Assembly (NCBI RefSeq): GCF_000002865.3
Contig: NW_001865046.1
Location: 127,113-191,112, forward strand
From: Monosiga brevicollis MX1
Taxonomy: Eukaryota > Opisthokonta > Choanoflagellata > Craspedida > Salpingoecidae
Direction of reading: 5' to 3'
Length of the DNA stretch: 64,000 nucleotides
Part shown: positions 25,890-37,461 of the stretch, in pieces
Layout: every line of letters starts with the position of its first letter
Position numbering within the stretch: position 1 is the stretch's first letter
Translations under genes and position numbers: made by a program
The notes under the pieces: generated by a model
The model's database searches: none
Seen by the model: only the letters and a program-made list of their open reading frames with translations
Told to the model about the DNA's origin: nothing

Positions 25890-28800
25890 CTACAGATCAG
25901 CTGGGTCATGTGCAGGAGGTGCCAGGCGCTGGTCTAGCAGGCGCTCGAGGGCTCTCCGACTGGCCTCACCCAGGACCACCTCGGGTGCACCCACGCCACG
26001 CTGATCAGGTTGGACGTCCACAGCCACGTACTGCAGATCCAGTGCCGCAGCCATGTGCTCATAGTGCCGGGTCGTGTTGCGCGGGATGGTCAGCTCAACG
26101 AGCGTGGCACCTGGTCGGCTGAATAGAACATTGGCCAAGGCACCACCGTGCACACCCAACACCATCTATGATCATCGCATTCGAGCCCACACAACCGTCT
26201 ATGAGTGGGGATTCAAAGGTGTGATGGCGGAGTGGCCAAACGCTCGCACCCACCTCGGCGCTCTTGAACAATTCAATCGTGTCTGTCAATGTATAGTCGC
26301 GGCTTTTGTAGGTTACAAAATCAACATGGCCGTACCGCTGGGCCAGCTTGGCCCAAAGCTGGCTCTCGTCGCGTAATTGACGCATTTTGGCGTTCTGGTT
26401 GCACATGGGGTGAGAATCTGCAAATTTGGACCCGAAATATGAAGCCCATCAAGTCTAGCCTCACCTCGCGAGACGCAATCACGACCCGGGGGCGACTCAG
26501 CGGTGTTTGCTGCAGCTTCTGGGCCAGCGTCGCAGCTTGCCAGAAAGAAGTTCGCGCTGCTCGTAAAAGAGGCCTATGCAGGCGCACACGATACGACGAT
26601 AACAAGTGAAGGGGCAGTCGCGAGAAGCCTTTTTTTTTTTTTTCGAGGAATGAGAGTCAGGGCTAGAGCGGTGCCGTACCGCGGGGTGAGGGCATGATGG
26701 ATATCCGTAGAGTCAGGTGTCAGGAGCGCTGGCTGCCAGTCCAAAAAGTACAGTTCAGAAATCTATTCCCCGCCAGAAGCATAGAATAGCCACACAACAT
26801 GATGTAAACACTGCCAGTTCCAGCAAAGGATGCACAAATTCAAGTGGGCGGGGTTTGAAAAAAAGCGACGCACCTTCAGCACTGCGTCTGGTGGAGCTTT
26901 AACCGTGTTGTAGCGCACGGTGTCCTTCCCCGCCTTGAGTTTCAGGAGCGCCAAGGCCTCGGAGATGAAGCCGGTCTCGCCTTTAGGGTCAGCAGGAACA
27001 ATCACGGCTGCATCCTGCCCCAACCGGCGTGTTCAAAGCCGGGTTGTAGCACATGGGGTGAGCGCAGCGCTGGCTGAGCGCTTGTCGGCGTGTAATTCGA
27101 AGATGATCTTTGACGGTGGGCATACCGGGTGATAGTGGCGCAACGCAAGCACGCGTGGCACGACATCTGTCAGAAAGTGATAAAAAGAACGCGAGGCAGT
27201 TGACAGAGCTGACGAAGCAGTCGCCTTTCGGCGCAGCTGGTGCGGGTTTTTTCCATGGGCGGGCCGCGCGCCTCTGTAGTAATCAAGCCATGGTGCCTAC
27301 AAGCGCCAGTAGCAGAGGCGCATGAGAGGTGTGATAGCATCTGCATACAATTGCAACACCAGTGTGTGCACCAACCCGTTCCGACTCGATTCGGCTCCAG
27401 TCAAAATCCGGTGGTGCCTGCTCGGCCATAACGAGCTGCAAGTTGCTTCCCAAATCTTGAAAGTAGCCTGCACGCACCAGGCCAGCAACACCCACCAATT
27501 TTGATCAATGGGGGGCGTTTGGAACGGACATTTGATCGCAAGTTGGCGTGAGGGCAGCGAACTTACCCGTATTTGCTTCCCAAAGCACGCAGCGACCGTG
27601 CGTTTCCTGGCTTAGCTGGCCATCCGGTCCCGCCACGTAGACTTCAGGCGCAGTAACAAGGGTAACGCGCGTTGAAGAAAAAGCACTGTGCTCTTCCACC
27701 ACGTTGCCATCGTGTGTGATGCGCGTCAACTGCACGGCATAGCTATGGTGCCCGGTCCAAAGCATGGCCACCGTGCGTGATGAACGACAGGAAGCCGAAT
27801 ATACGAGCATTCAAGCGGAAGAAAGGGACAAAAAAAGCTGCAAGCCGCGCACCTTTCAGGCTGATGAATTGTATCGAGTTGGGTCACGGTGCTGGCTGCA
27901 AGGGGGCTGTCCGCATGGATGAGGGAGGCCTTGCTGCAGTGCCGGCCCAAAACCTGGCGCGCAGCTTGCCAGTCGCGCAGAAAGTGTTGTTGTTCCTGCA
28001 GGTCAGAGCCTCGCCAACGTGTGGCGAACACAAGGACAAGGGGCACCGTTAGTCTGGTGCACCCAAGCATTGGGTGATGGGCTTCTCAAGAGTTGATCGC
28101 ACAGCTGCGCGATCGGCAGAATGAGGGGCACCAAGTGGGTTCAAGTCAGACCTGGCGCAGCAAGGCATGGGCCTCGGATTCATGCTCTCCACCCAGCATG
28201 AGCAGCATCGTGGCCTTTTCACGTAGCAGCATTGGGGAGAAGCGCAACGCAAGTTGCTGATCGACAAGGGAGACGGCAGCTGAAATGTTGCCCTGTCAAA
28301 AAGGGCAAAAGCATTCCACCCATGACGTTTGAATGCTCGTGGAGAGCCTACACAGCCGAGGGGGGCGTCGAGCGTTTGGGGTGTGGAGGCACGAGAGACT
28401 GTCTTACTTTGCCCTGGTCGTAGACGCGGTCACGTTCCACGCTGACCTTTCCGTACCGTGCGTCAAGCAGGCGGTGTTGCAGCATTTGACGCTGTTGTAC
28501 GTCTTGCGGGCCCAAGAGCTGGAGGGCCCGCTCCCAGACGACGATGGCCTCATCGAACCTACGTGTCGCACTCGGCGTGAGGCTCAGTTCGCTTCGGGAT
28601 ATACAGAGCTGTGAGGCACAAGGGGTATACAGAGCTTTGAGGCACAGGGGGTACGAGTGTGACACACTGTTGTGTATTTGTTAGGAACACGGCCATGTTG
28701 GCATGTGCTTGGAGCTCGTCAGGCGCGAGCTGCACCGCTTGAGCATATGCGGCCTCTGCTTGCTGCACTCAGATCAGAAGAACGAATACAGGAGTAGCAG

Positions 28801-29055
28801 TTGTGAGAAGTCTGCCCTGAGACCTTTGCTGCTGGAAAAATTGATTGGGAGACAATGGCAGGCGTGCATTGCGTCTTTCCTTACACGGGCAGCTCCAGCA
28901 GCAGCTTCATGATCACCGGTGTTGTGCAGCCGTGCCGATTGCTGGGCGTGCACAATAATCTGCTGGGCCAGTTCATCATAGCTGGTGGCGCCCGCACCTT
29001 TGAGGCTTCCACACAACAGCAATAAAATCACGCTCAACCAAGGCTTAAGTACCAT
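25890..29055 (-). CDS. Secretory-pathway glycosyltransferase, GT61 (DUF563) fold with N-terminal TPR repeats
   Basis: The ATG at 29055 starts a signal peptide or anchor (PWLSVILLLLCGSLKGAGA). TPR-like helices follow: EAAYAQAVQLAPDELQAHAN (28750), RRFDEAIVVWERALQLLG (28560) and SLVDQQLALRFSP...LLRE near 28230. The C-terminal half has GT61 features: VIVPADPKGETGFISEAL (27010), a linker, then NQNAKMRQLRDESQLWAKLA with YGHVDFVTY (26390-26320). The last exon holds the family signature MVLGVHGGALANVLFSRPGA followed by LVELTIPR and YEHMAAALDLQYVAVD. GT61 enzymes (plant xylosyl/arabinosyl transferases, animal EOGT and POMGNT2) transfer sugars in the ER or Golgi using nucleotide sugars. The acceptor here cannot be told. 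Joining of TPR and transferase rests on continuous strand, spacing and the single signal-bearing start. An imperfect tandem duplication of about 28 bases sits in the intron near 28600-28655. Confidence 0.75.
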
Positions 29056-29321
29056 GCCTGGCCGTTGATGTTGGTCTCGGTGTACGCCCCCTCTGCGCAG
29101 CGTTCCGGTGGCACCATCGATCGATCCCTTGACACACACACACTCTCTCTCGCACACCGGGACCTGTCCGCACTTGGCTGATCGTGAAGGATAAATGTGA
29201 ACTTCATTACACTTTGAGGACATAAAGTGTGTATATTGTCACTCTATCGCTTACGAGGATCGGCCCCTCGCTCGCTCTCCCCGCTTTCTCATTTGCGCGC
29301 GGTTTCACACATGAGCAGCCG
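29056..29321. promoter_or_regulatory. Short divergent 5' region, GT61 / SWAP
   Basis: Only 266 bases separate the two start codons, so both promoters must overlap here. A short ACACAC/CTCTCT stretch lies near 29132-29155. Confidence 0.5.
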
Positions 29322-30645
29322 ATGATGGTACCTCGAACGTCAGGGCATGGCCCGGCGAGCACGGGAGGGGAGGAGGACGAGCTGTTGGTGTTTGGATATG
29401 GCAGTACGCTGTTTGAGGCAACCCCGCGTGTTGTGCAGAGCATCAACGAGGGACATAGCCTGATAGGATGGCTTGACAGAGACGATGTCACTTTGGACCG
29501 ATATGATGCACGGCTGTTGGTGGACGACTACCAGGTGATTCGCAAGCAAAAGCGGTGCGTAGTCGATCAGCAATCTCTTCAGACCGGACACGAGCTTGCT
29601 TGTTTGCCTTTTGGTGTTTTCCCTCCGTCCGCTTATGAGGCCTGTTTTAGCTTTGCACCTGCGTCATTTACTCGCGATCAGATTCGTGAAGAGTTTATGT
29701 GTTTTGTCGAGCGCTACCGTGACCTGCCCATCGAGAATGTATTCTTATCTACACCTCTGTATGAAGGTTGGTAGCTTTTCGTGCTATTTACACACCGCTG
29801 GAGACACGGCACGGCCAACTTTTGTCTTGCACTCTTTTCAAATATGATGTCCCAGGCCCAACTCATGTGACTCGCGACTATTGTGCTTCATCTCGAACAC
29901 AACTCAAACAGATGCGCAACGCAAGGCATCTCCCAACCAACGGTTGGCCTTTATGATTGCAGAACAGCCAACCTTGCACAAGCGACATCATGATACCAAT
30001 CGCGATGCATCTGGAAACGCCCGCAATCGGTCACAGGGTGTTCGAGGTCAGAGCCGCCAAACGCGCATTGATTTGCAGGGCCGACCCAGCACGCGCCCGC
30101 AAGCTGGCAATGGTGTGGGTGCCGCCATTGCGCCACCCGAACAGCTGCGACAAGCCGATGCCAACACTGCTTCGCTTGCAAAGGATTCGAGCACACCAGC
30201 TGAGGAACCGTCCAAAGTAGAGGACTTGGATCTGGCCGCGCCACCTGAGGACCTGGCTTTGCCGGAGTGTGTGGCTCATTTAGCAGCACCAGCTCGGCCT
30301 CACACCCAACGCCAGCTCGAAGTCATTGAGCGAACCACAAAGTTCCTACTGAATAATCCACCCCAAATGGAGATTGTCATGCGGTCAAAGCAAAGCCGCA
30401 ATCCCTGGATGCAGTTTCTCAACATGAAGCATCGCTTGTATAATTTCTATGTGACGCTCAAACTTCATTTGAAGGACGCCCCCGAAGAGACGAAAGAGAC
30501 GACGACAACAACCCCAGCTTCAGGAGAAACCACAGCTGCTGCTGCTGCCGAAGTCAAGCCAGCAACTGCATCCACTGACGCCAGCAGGTCCAACCCGCCC
30601 TCTAAGCGCCCGCGTCGCTGGGACCAGCGCCCTGACTCGGCTTGA
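29322..30645 (+). CDS. SFSWAP: SWAP-domain/SURP splicing regulator, SFSWAP-like, short form
   Basis: Nuclear pre-mRNA splicing regulator family (suppressor-of-white-apricot). The start is taken at ATG 29322 because the upstream ATG at 29311 meets a stop after four codons. Exon 1 has the SWAP N-terminal domain: LLVFGYGSTLFE, GHSLIGWLDRDD, LDRYDARLLVDD. Exon 2 (IREEFMCFVERYRDLP) ends LYE, and the junction with exon 3 gives LYEDAQRKASPNQR. Exon 3, about 29912-30645, is long and contains a single SURP module: IERTTKFLLNNPPQMEIVMR then SRNPWMQFL and LYNFY. It ends in an Ala/Thr-rich tail and a basic KRPRRWDQRPDSA. Animal SFSWAP has two SURP modules and a long RS domain; here the protein stops soon after one SURP at about 370 residues. 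Its 3' end lies only about 70 bases from the convergent SCLY gene. Confidence 0.83.
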
Positions 30646-30716
30646 CGGAGAGGCCTCATGCACCTGATTTTGATTATAAATTGAAATTCAAAAAAGACGA
30701 CTTTTGAGCCACACGC

Positions 30717-32498
30717 TTATTTAGTCAATGTTGCAGCTTGGCGTAGAGCATCGATAAATCCGTCAATGTCCTCGGCGGTGGTGTCACGGCCCACGCTGCA
30801 CCGGATGGCTTTGAGAGCTAAGCGGAAGAATAGAGGGGAGGGGCAGATTAGCTCCCGTACTCGTGTGTGGACGAGTACGTGTGTGGATTCAAACAGATCA
30901 TCAGAAGCGAGCGCACAGCTACGAACCAATTTCGGGAGGCACGCCCGAGGCGAGCAGAACGTGTGATGGTCTACCATACGAAACAGGTGCACCTCGTGAT
31001 TACAACAACCACAGGCATGTGTGCTGACCGTGTGCTGCGGGGCTTGGGAAGTATACCTTCTGCCAAGATGGGAATGGCACGCACTGCCCACGGACGCCAT
31101 GATGCCAGCCTTGGCCAAAAGATCTGCTCCCGTCAAGTCTGCACAAAAGGCAAGCAACACACATGAGCCATGCGGTGCAATAGTCTGTTCACGTGCTGTC
31201 ACACCATTGCGCCATGCGGACCAGAGTTGAGAAGAGAAAAGTTTAGCGTATTGCACAGGCGAGGCGTATCCTCGTGCACTCCATTCAAATGCACCTGTTC
31301 CGAGCCAAAGGCCTGCTGCATACAGCCACCCCCAATGAGTACAAGCGTGGAGACGGAGCTGCAAGTGTTTAGACAGGCCGCATCTGCTTACCTTCAAACC
31401 AGAATAGAGGCGATTTTGCATCGCTTCCATATGGGCTTGATGGGCCGCCAGGTTCTCTCGTACGACCGCAGCCCCCTGCCCATTGAAATTTTCGACAGCT
31501 CGTGAGAATGAACGGTGAATGCCAATATCGTGCAGGGCCAGCCAGCAACTGCAGGTGGCTGGGGCAAATGCATACCTGGCCCAAACCCACAATCATTGGG
31601 GTGTTCTCGGTGCCAGGCCTATCGCCCGCCTCTTGGCCTCCTCCATATAGGCTCGCGCGGATGCGGTACCAATCGCTGCCACTGGTCTGAACATTGCTGG
31701 AGTTTTCTTGCACAGGCGCTCCTCGTGTCCGCACGAACAAGGCACCGATCCGGGGTGCATAGAACTTGTGACCCACGATGGTCAGCGCATCAACTTTCAA
31801 GGCAGCAACGTCCACGTCAAGCTTGCCGATGGCCTGTGCTGCGTCCGTGTGAAGGACAACGGGCTGCTCGCGCTCGCGGTTGATGTCTTCTAGCGCCGCT
31901 CCAACTTCGCCCACTGGCTGCAGTGCACCCGTCTCGTTGTTGGCCAGCATGAGAGTGATGAGACACGTGTTTGAACGGATGGCCGTCAATACATCGGTCA
32001 CCAAAACACGACCATCCGACTGCACTGGTACCCAGGTCACGTCGATTGCTGCCTGAGCCTCGAGGTGCTGCAGGACGTTTTTCACCGAATCATGCTCCAC
32101 GTTACTCGTGATGACGTGCGGCCGTTCCTGGGACTGTAGGCGCTGGGTGCTTTGGGCTACCACATCCTGGATCACCCAGTTGTTGGCCTCTGTACCACCG
32201 CTGGTGAATATGATCTGTTCTGGTCGGGTAGCGTGCACCATGTCCGCCACTTGCTGGCGGGCCTGCTGTATCATCTGCGGAGCAAGCAAGGCGGGGCGGG
32301 GGGCAGGGGCACAAACCCCTGGTCAGTGAGCAGCTGTGGCACACATGGGTCCAGCGGCATCCTTACCGCTTTTGCTTGTCGACCAGGTCCGTGCGCACTG
32401 GACGGGTTCCCCCAGCCATCCTGCAGGGCCTGGGTGATGGCGGCAATGACGCTGGGATCCAGCGGTGTGGTGGCATTGTAGTCAAAGTAGCGCTCCAT
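30717..32498 (-). CDS. SCLY: Selenocysteine lyase (SCLY), class II NifS-like PLP enzyme
   Basis: Breaks L-selenocysteine to L-alanine and selenide, which is recycled for selenophosphate. The ATG at 32498 gives MERYFDYNATTPLDPSVI, then WGNPSSAHGPGRQAK. After an intron: EQIIFTSGGTEANNWVI, ITSNVEHDSVKNVL, MLANNETGALQPV, HTDAAQAIGKLDVDV and the PLP lysine in TIVGHKFYAPRIGALFVR. Then GGGQEAGDRPGTENTPMIV and, in later exons, AHQAHMEAMQNRLYSGLK. The catalytic Cys lies in IMASVGSACHSH, followed by LKAIRCSVGRDTTAEDIDGF, ending LRQAATLTK at 30717. These blocks match animal SCLY more closely than mitochondrial NFS1 (SVGSACHS context, YAPRIGALF). All catalytic residues are present. This implies that the organism handles selenocysteine, though no selenoprotein is visible in the window. 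Confidence 0.9.
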
Positions 32499-32559
32499 CT
32501 TGACACGGGCCCCCTTTGCTTTGCACTTGGAAGAAGAGCATTAAAATGATGACATTTTG

Positions 32560-32561
<2 letters not shown>

Positions 32562-32598
<37 letters not shown>
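32562..32598. repeat. (GT)n microsatellite upstream of SCLY
   Basis: About 18 units, ending 64 bases before the SCLY ATG; it reads (CA)n in the gene sense. Confidence 0.95.
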
Positions 32599-32599
<1 letters not shown>

Positions 32600-32639
32600 T
32601 GAATGAATTTGAGAGTTCGATTTGACGATGGCACACACA

Positions 32640-35600
32640 CTACTGCGGAGTCAGGTTGCCGAGGCGAAAGATGAGGTCTTGTGGGGTAAGGGTGCTTAGG
32701 GGAGCAATGTATGCGTCTCGCAGGCGATCCAGCTCATCTTGGGCCAACGCTGCATGCGTCCTGTTGATTCAATCAAACGCATTCAAGTTTGGCACAAGTC
32801 AGGCTTAGCCGACACGTGCGTGTCCCAAAACAACCTTGAGCCAGCTCGACAAGATTGGCAGGTGTGACATACCGCGCCACCTCGTCCTGTTCCAAAGCCA
32901 AACTGCGTGCAACAAGCTCACGCACAGCGCGCAGCTCAGCTGCTAGTCGCTGTCACGCCCAGCAAATCGTCATGACGCTCAAGTGAAGACCAAGCCAGCT
33001 CCGAGGGGTGGTCGGGAGGCGACATGAGCGTACCGTCATGTCATCCGTTGTCAGAGAGCGCAAGCACACCACCAATATATTTAGTGCACCACGCCGCCGC
33101 TGTAACAACCGCAATCAAGTCATCAGACGTGCTCCTTGACCCACTCAGCAATGTTCGACAAACAACACCCACCTGCTCACTCTCGCTTTGCAGCAAATCC
33201 TCCACAAGCACCAAGATTTCGGTCAGGTACTTGGCCAAGCTGAAGCGCAAAAGCGCGCACATGTCGGCCAGATTGCTCAAGGCAGACGCAGCTACCAACT
33301 CATCGGCATCTTTGACGCGCTGCAAAGGCAAGTAGAAAGGGAAGAGTGAGACCAACACGTGCTTCAACAGCCTGCACGAGCTAGCATGATCATCAAGCAT
33401 GTATTTTTACCAAAAGCGCTGCCGGCATGATTTGAGGCGCATATACGGGAAAAATCTACCAAGGGGAGCAACGGGAGCCACGGAATGAGTTATCTTGATC
33501 GCCCGATTCAAAATACCCTCGTGCTTCTTGGGAAAGGGGCATGCATGTACAAACCTGGCCCAAGAGACGGCAAACTTTGACCAAAACTTCTCCAACCTTC
33601 ATCCGATATTCGGGGCTCATGCTCTTGGTCGCCCTGACCCACCAAAACATGATCATCATGAGAAGCACGGACTTTTCAGGCACACAGGGTGCAGGGCACG
33701 GACGTACCATTCCTGCAGTAGAGTGGCTATCATCGTCTTGGGTGTCATGGCCACCAAGTCTGCCAAGCCGTTCACAGCGGGTAGATACAGAAAGCTGTCC
33801 TCATGCTTGAGTTGAGATAGGTAGAGCCCGGCAAGAACGGTTGCGTGTGCTTGCGCCGTGTCCGGCTGAGGACATCACGCCCAGACGAGATGCTTCAGTG
33901 AGACGAGCGAGCAAAATCAAGTGGCAGAAGGTTCCTCAAGGGCTGGAAGACTGACATTGGCGGCGAGGAATTTGCGCATTTCGACCAGAGCATGCGCGCG
34001 CAGAGGAATTTGTGGTGCTGCTAGTTGTCCCGCCAACTCGTTGAGCTTCCCTGGCAAATGGACTGCATCGACAGCATGATGCTCTTCAGTAAGCCTTTGA
34101 AATAAGAGCAAGCCAGGACAATGCAGGGGTTGGGGTCGTCTTACGGTGTACGCCGGCATTGTCGGGGGTGTCCGTTGAGGATGGCGTGGAACCCAGCCCG
34201 GACCATCTGCACGTGAACCACAATAACCATGAGCAGTTGGCGTTGTCTTTTGACGGTGATGGGTTTGGTCGTCTTGATTGAGCGAGCCATTTCCACTTGG
34301 CATGTGGGCAAACCATACCGTGCCGCGCGCGTGACAATGGCTTGTCGCAACTCTTGGGCTTGGGCAAGCAAAGCTGCTTCGTTTTCCGGATCCTCGTTAC
34401 CGAGTTGGGCTCCAACACCAGTGGGCGCCAACTGGTCCAGCTGGGCTGCCAATCGATCGAGGCTAGGCCAACAAGCTCGAGGCAGCTGTACCAAACCTAC
34501 GGACGCTCGAGAGTGTGTCAGCTTACACGGCCCTCGACAGATTATACGCGGCGCAAGGGCATTGTAGCAACACGGTTCAGGCCTGACCACTCAGTAACAG
34601 TTCCAGCAGATTGAGCCCGACAGCACGCACATCCGGCAGCGGGATGGCAATGATCACTTCAATCAGCTGCAAGGTCTCTTCGGGAAGGCGCATCAAGTCG
34701 GCGCTGACGTCTTCCAGCAGGGCGTGAAGAGCGGCCACGGCACGGAACATGCCCTCCGCATCCTCGTCTACAAAGATTGCATTATGAAAGGCAACACAGG
34801 CAAGGGGGGCATAGAAAAGGGAGATTACAGTCAGGGCGGCAAGCGAGGGTAGCAACCTGATGTTGTGTGCTCTCTCAAGCGCTCAGCCAAAGCTGCCAAA
34901 ATACGAAGTTTGAGCCGTTGGCGATGCGCAGCTCGGACTTGAGCCAAGATGAAATTGCAAAAGTCGTCGCGGTTAGGTGCCAAATCCTGGCCGGCTTGGA
35001 TGACCATCTCACCCGCAAGCGTTCGCGTCACCTGTGGGCAAAGGCAACAGCGAGAGGATAATGTGAGCTCTCGGTTTAAGATCCTTTGCGGCTGCGCGGG
35101 CAGCAGATGACTCACATGTGCGCGGGGCATCAAGGGCTTGTCACAGAGCAAAGCTGCGCAGGTCGGCGCCAGGACATCCTGGGGACCAAGCTGTAGCAGC
35201 ATGCCAAGCAGTTTGGTGGCGCCAGCAAGGCCTTTGTTGCTTTGTTCGACAAAGGCCAGGGCAGCAACGGCATCGAAGTGTGGCAACAGCAAACGGACAA
35301 ATGGGGCTGGCTCGCGGCACAAGTCGACCAGTTGGGCCCAAAGACGTAGCTCTGCCGCCAAAGCATCGGCTTCATGCAAATGTTTCAAATCATCCGAGAG
35401 ATTTTGGGTCAGCAGGGATTTTGCATTTTCTTTCTCAAGGAGGAGAAGGGTGGGCCAGAGTGCGTTGGCAATGGTGGGCTGCAGCACGTCCAAGTGTTGC
35501 TGTAATAGGTTGCCAAGCATCCCAAAGAGAGCGGCACTCACAACTGGGCGTGCGGCCTCTGGTTGCGTTTGAAGAAGCTCTAGCACTGTTGAAGGGGGGA

Positions 35601-36980
35601 GATAAGTCCAAGAGACAAGACAGGCGGACGACGTGGGTATGAGCACACAACCTCCAGTGACAGGCCGGTGCGAGACGGTAGCCACCTTGTGCAGCTATGG
35701 CCTGGGCATAATCCTTGGGTTTAAACATAGTTTGCTTGGGTATTGTGCAAATGATCATGATGGCACGATCCGCTTGATCGCGAGCCTAAAGCCCATGAGA
35801 GCGAAGATAAGAGGCAGGCTGACCATCATGAGGAAAACCAAGATACGATACCAAGGTTCTTGCGACTTCCACGCACCATGCTATCGTTGGCTTCCTCCAT
35901 CAATAGGCGGCAGGCAGCCGCCACACCGCGAGGCCGGGCAAACTGAAGGGCTAAAAGGGTTCGCGCAGCGCGAGCCAGCCAGGTTGGACGTAGAGCCTCC
36001 TCTTCAGGCGTGGAGCTGAGCGGCAATGAGGTCGGAGGTCTCGGGGCTGGATCTGCCACGAGTAGGAGCAAGGCGTCAATGCTGGCACCAACAGGCAAGG
36101 CCTCCAGCAAGCGGCGCAATCTTTGAGAGTGTCGAGCGCGGTGTGGGTGGCGGCGAGCGGCGGGCTGGAAAGCAAGAGTCACGTTGAGGGCCAAGGTGGC
36201 GCGCACAAAGGCATCGGGGACCATGCGAATGGCAAAAGGGCCCCCTGTATTCAAAAGGTGCTGGAGAAAGCCAGTCAAGAAGGCAGTACGCTGACCCACA
36301 ACCAGGCTCAGGCCGGGAATGGCGGCTTGGACAGGATGGCGAACGGCAAAGTGTGCAGCTGCCTCCGGCGGCAAGTAGGGCAGCACACCAAAGCGCAACA
36401 GCAGAAAGAAGGTGCGATGTGCCAGGTCAGCACGACGCTGCAGGGCCTCTGCTTCGTGTTGCAGCGCACTTGCCAGTGCTTGAGTAAGCCGCACCACAAA
36501 GCGCCACGTCACGACCGGGGCGTTGGCCTCCTCGCCCAGGGTTGCAGCTGCATCCCAGGAGGTGGCCACGTTATCCATGGCCGCTTGTAGGTCTTCCGGA
36601 ATGTGCAAGGGCTCAGTCCGTTGTGGGATAGGCCCAGCCATATTCCCAACCTGGTCGCAAGTCGTGGCCTCTAGAACAGCAAGCGCTCGCACAAGCAGCA
36701 CTTCGATGACGTCTCCCATGGTGACGGCTTCGGCTTGGCCAGCGGCAGTCTGCTGATCGGAGCCGAGGCCGGAACCAACGGGCGCGGCAGGGGCTGCGGG
36801 GTCATCGGTCTCCTGGCGCTGCTGGCGCTGTTCACGTGCCTTGACTAGGTCATCCAAGCTAGGCCCATCCTGAGCAGAGTCTGCATTCTCGCTCGTCAAG
36901 CCCGACAAGAGTCCATCATCCCCCTCATCACCTGCGTCTTCCAGCAACGCCAGCGCATGCTGCAGGCGCGAGACAGCCAT
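32640..36980 (-). CDS. TANGO6: TANGO6 / Rtp1 homologue, HEAT-repeat protein
   Basis: TANGO6 (human TMCO7) is a large helical-repeat protein. Its yeast relative Rtp1 aids nuclear import of RNA polymerase II, and the fly protein affects Golgi organisation. The first ATG is at 36980 (MAVSRLQHALALLEDAGDEG); the open frame upstream lacks an ATG. A long first exon (to about 35870) is followed by about ten small exons of Leu-rich helices: LLQTQPEAARPVVSAALFGM, TKLLGMLLQLGPQDVLAPTC, RLPEETLQLIEVII. C-terminal blocks match the RTP1 domains: HEDSFLYLPAVNGLADLVAM (33810-33710) with TPKTMIATLL, VGEVLVKVCRLLGQ (33600) and ALSNLADMCALLRFSLAKYL (33300). The last exon (AQDELDRLRDAYIAPLSTL) stops at 32640-32642. 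Predicted length, about 1000 residues or more, is family-like. The middle exons are approximate; the C-terminal blocks make the call. Confidence 0.82.
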
Positions 36981-37142
36981 CTTCAAAGTTCTCTTGTTCG
37001 GACCGCTCACGTTTCGCTCAATGCCCGCCTCACCGCCTCCTCACCAGCGCATCCAACCTATCTCCCGTCGCCTCCCCCTCGCCCCATCAACGCCCCATCT
37101 GCAAGCCGCTTGGTGGTCGCTAGAATCGCTCAACCAGCAGCT

Positions 37143-37143
<1 letters not shown>

Positions 37144-37183
<40 letters not shown>
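37144..37183. repeat. Homopolymer A(40)
   Basis: Pure A run in the TANGO6/DUF707 intergenic region. Confidence 0.95.
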
Positions 37184-37184
<1 letters not shown>

Positions 37185-37302
37185 CAAGTCTCGTCATTTG
37201 CACGATTTTTCTTACATTTTGCACCTCTCAAGTTACTCTCTTTCTCTCTTTCTCTCTCTGTCTCATTTCTCGGCACTTGCGCTGCTCTGCTCTCTGCGCA
37301 CC

Positions 37303-37366
37303 ACTTGGTCACTTGGTCACTTGGTCACTTGGTCACTTGGTCACTTGGTCACTTGGTCACTTGGTG
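37303..37366. repeat. 8-base tandem repeat ACTTGGTC x8
   Basis: Seven perfect and one imperfect copy (last base G), ending 96 bases before the DUF707 ATG. One frame would read a repeated LGHLVTWS, which looks fortuitous. Confidence 0.95.
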
Positions 37367-37461
37367 CGTGCGTGGATTGGTGGGTATCAAGTCCTGGGTA
37401 TATCGAGCACCAGCCCAGAATTTGTGTGGGGGCTGTGTCCGTGCGGGAGGCGGGCAGCGCC

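Larger units (their letters stand above)
36981..37461. promoter_or_regulatory. Divergent 5' region TANGO6 / DUF707
   Basis: About 480 bases containing A(40) at 37144-37183, a CT-rich stretch (37232-37264) and an 8-base tandem repeat (37303-37366). An open + frame runs through it, but its low-complexity product resembles no family, so I treat it as untranslated. Confidence 0.5.

Noticed and set aside
26222-26300. GGCGGAGTGGCC resembling the start of a tRNA-Ser/Leu
   Set aside because: No matching acceptor stem, T-loop or cloverleaf follows; it lies in the GT61 gene.
37303-37366. Octamer repeat as an array of TGGTCA nuclear-receptor half-sites
   Set aside because: Nuclear receptors are not known in choanoflagellates, and perfect tandem copies are explained by slippage.
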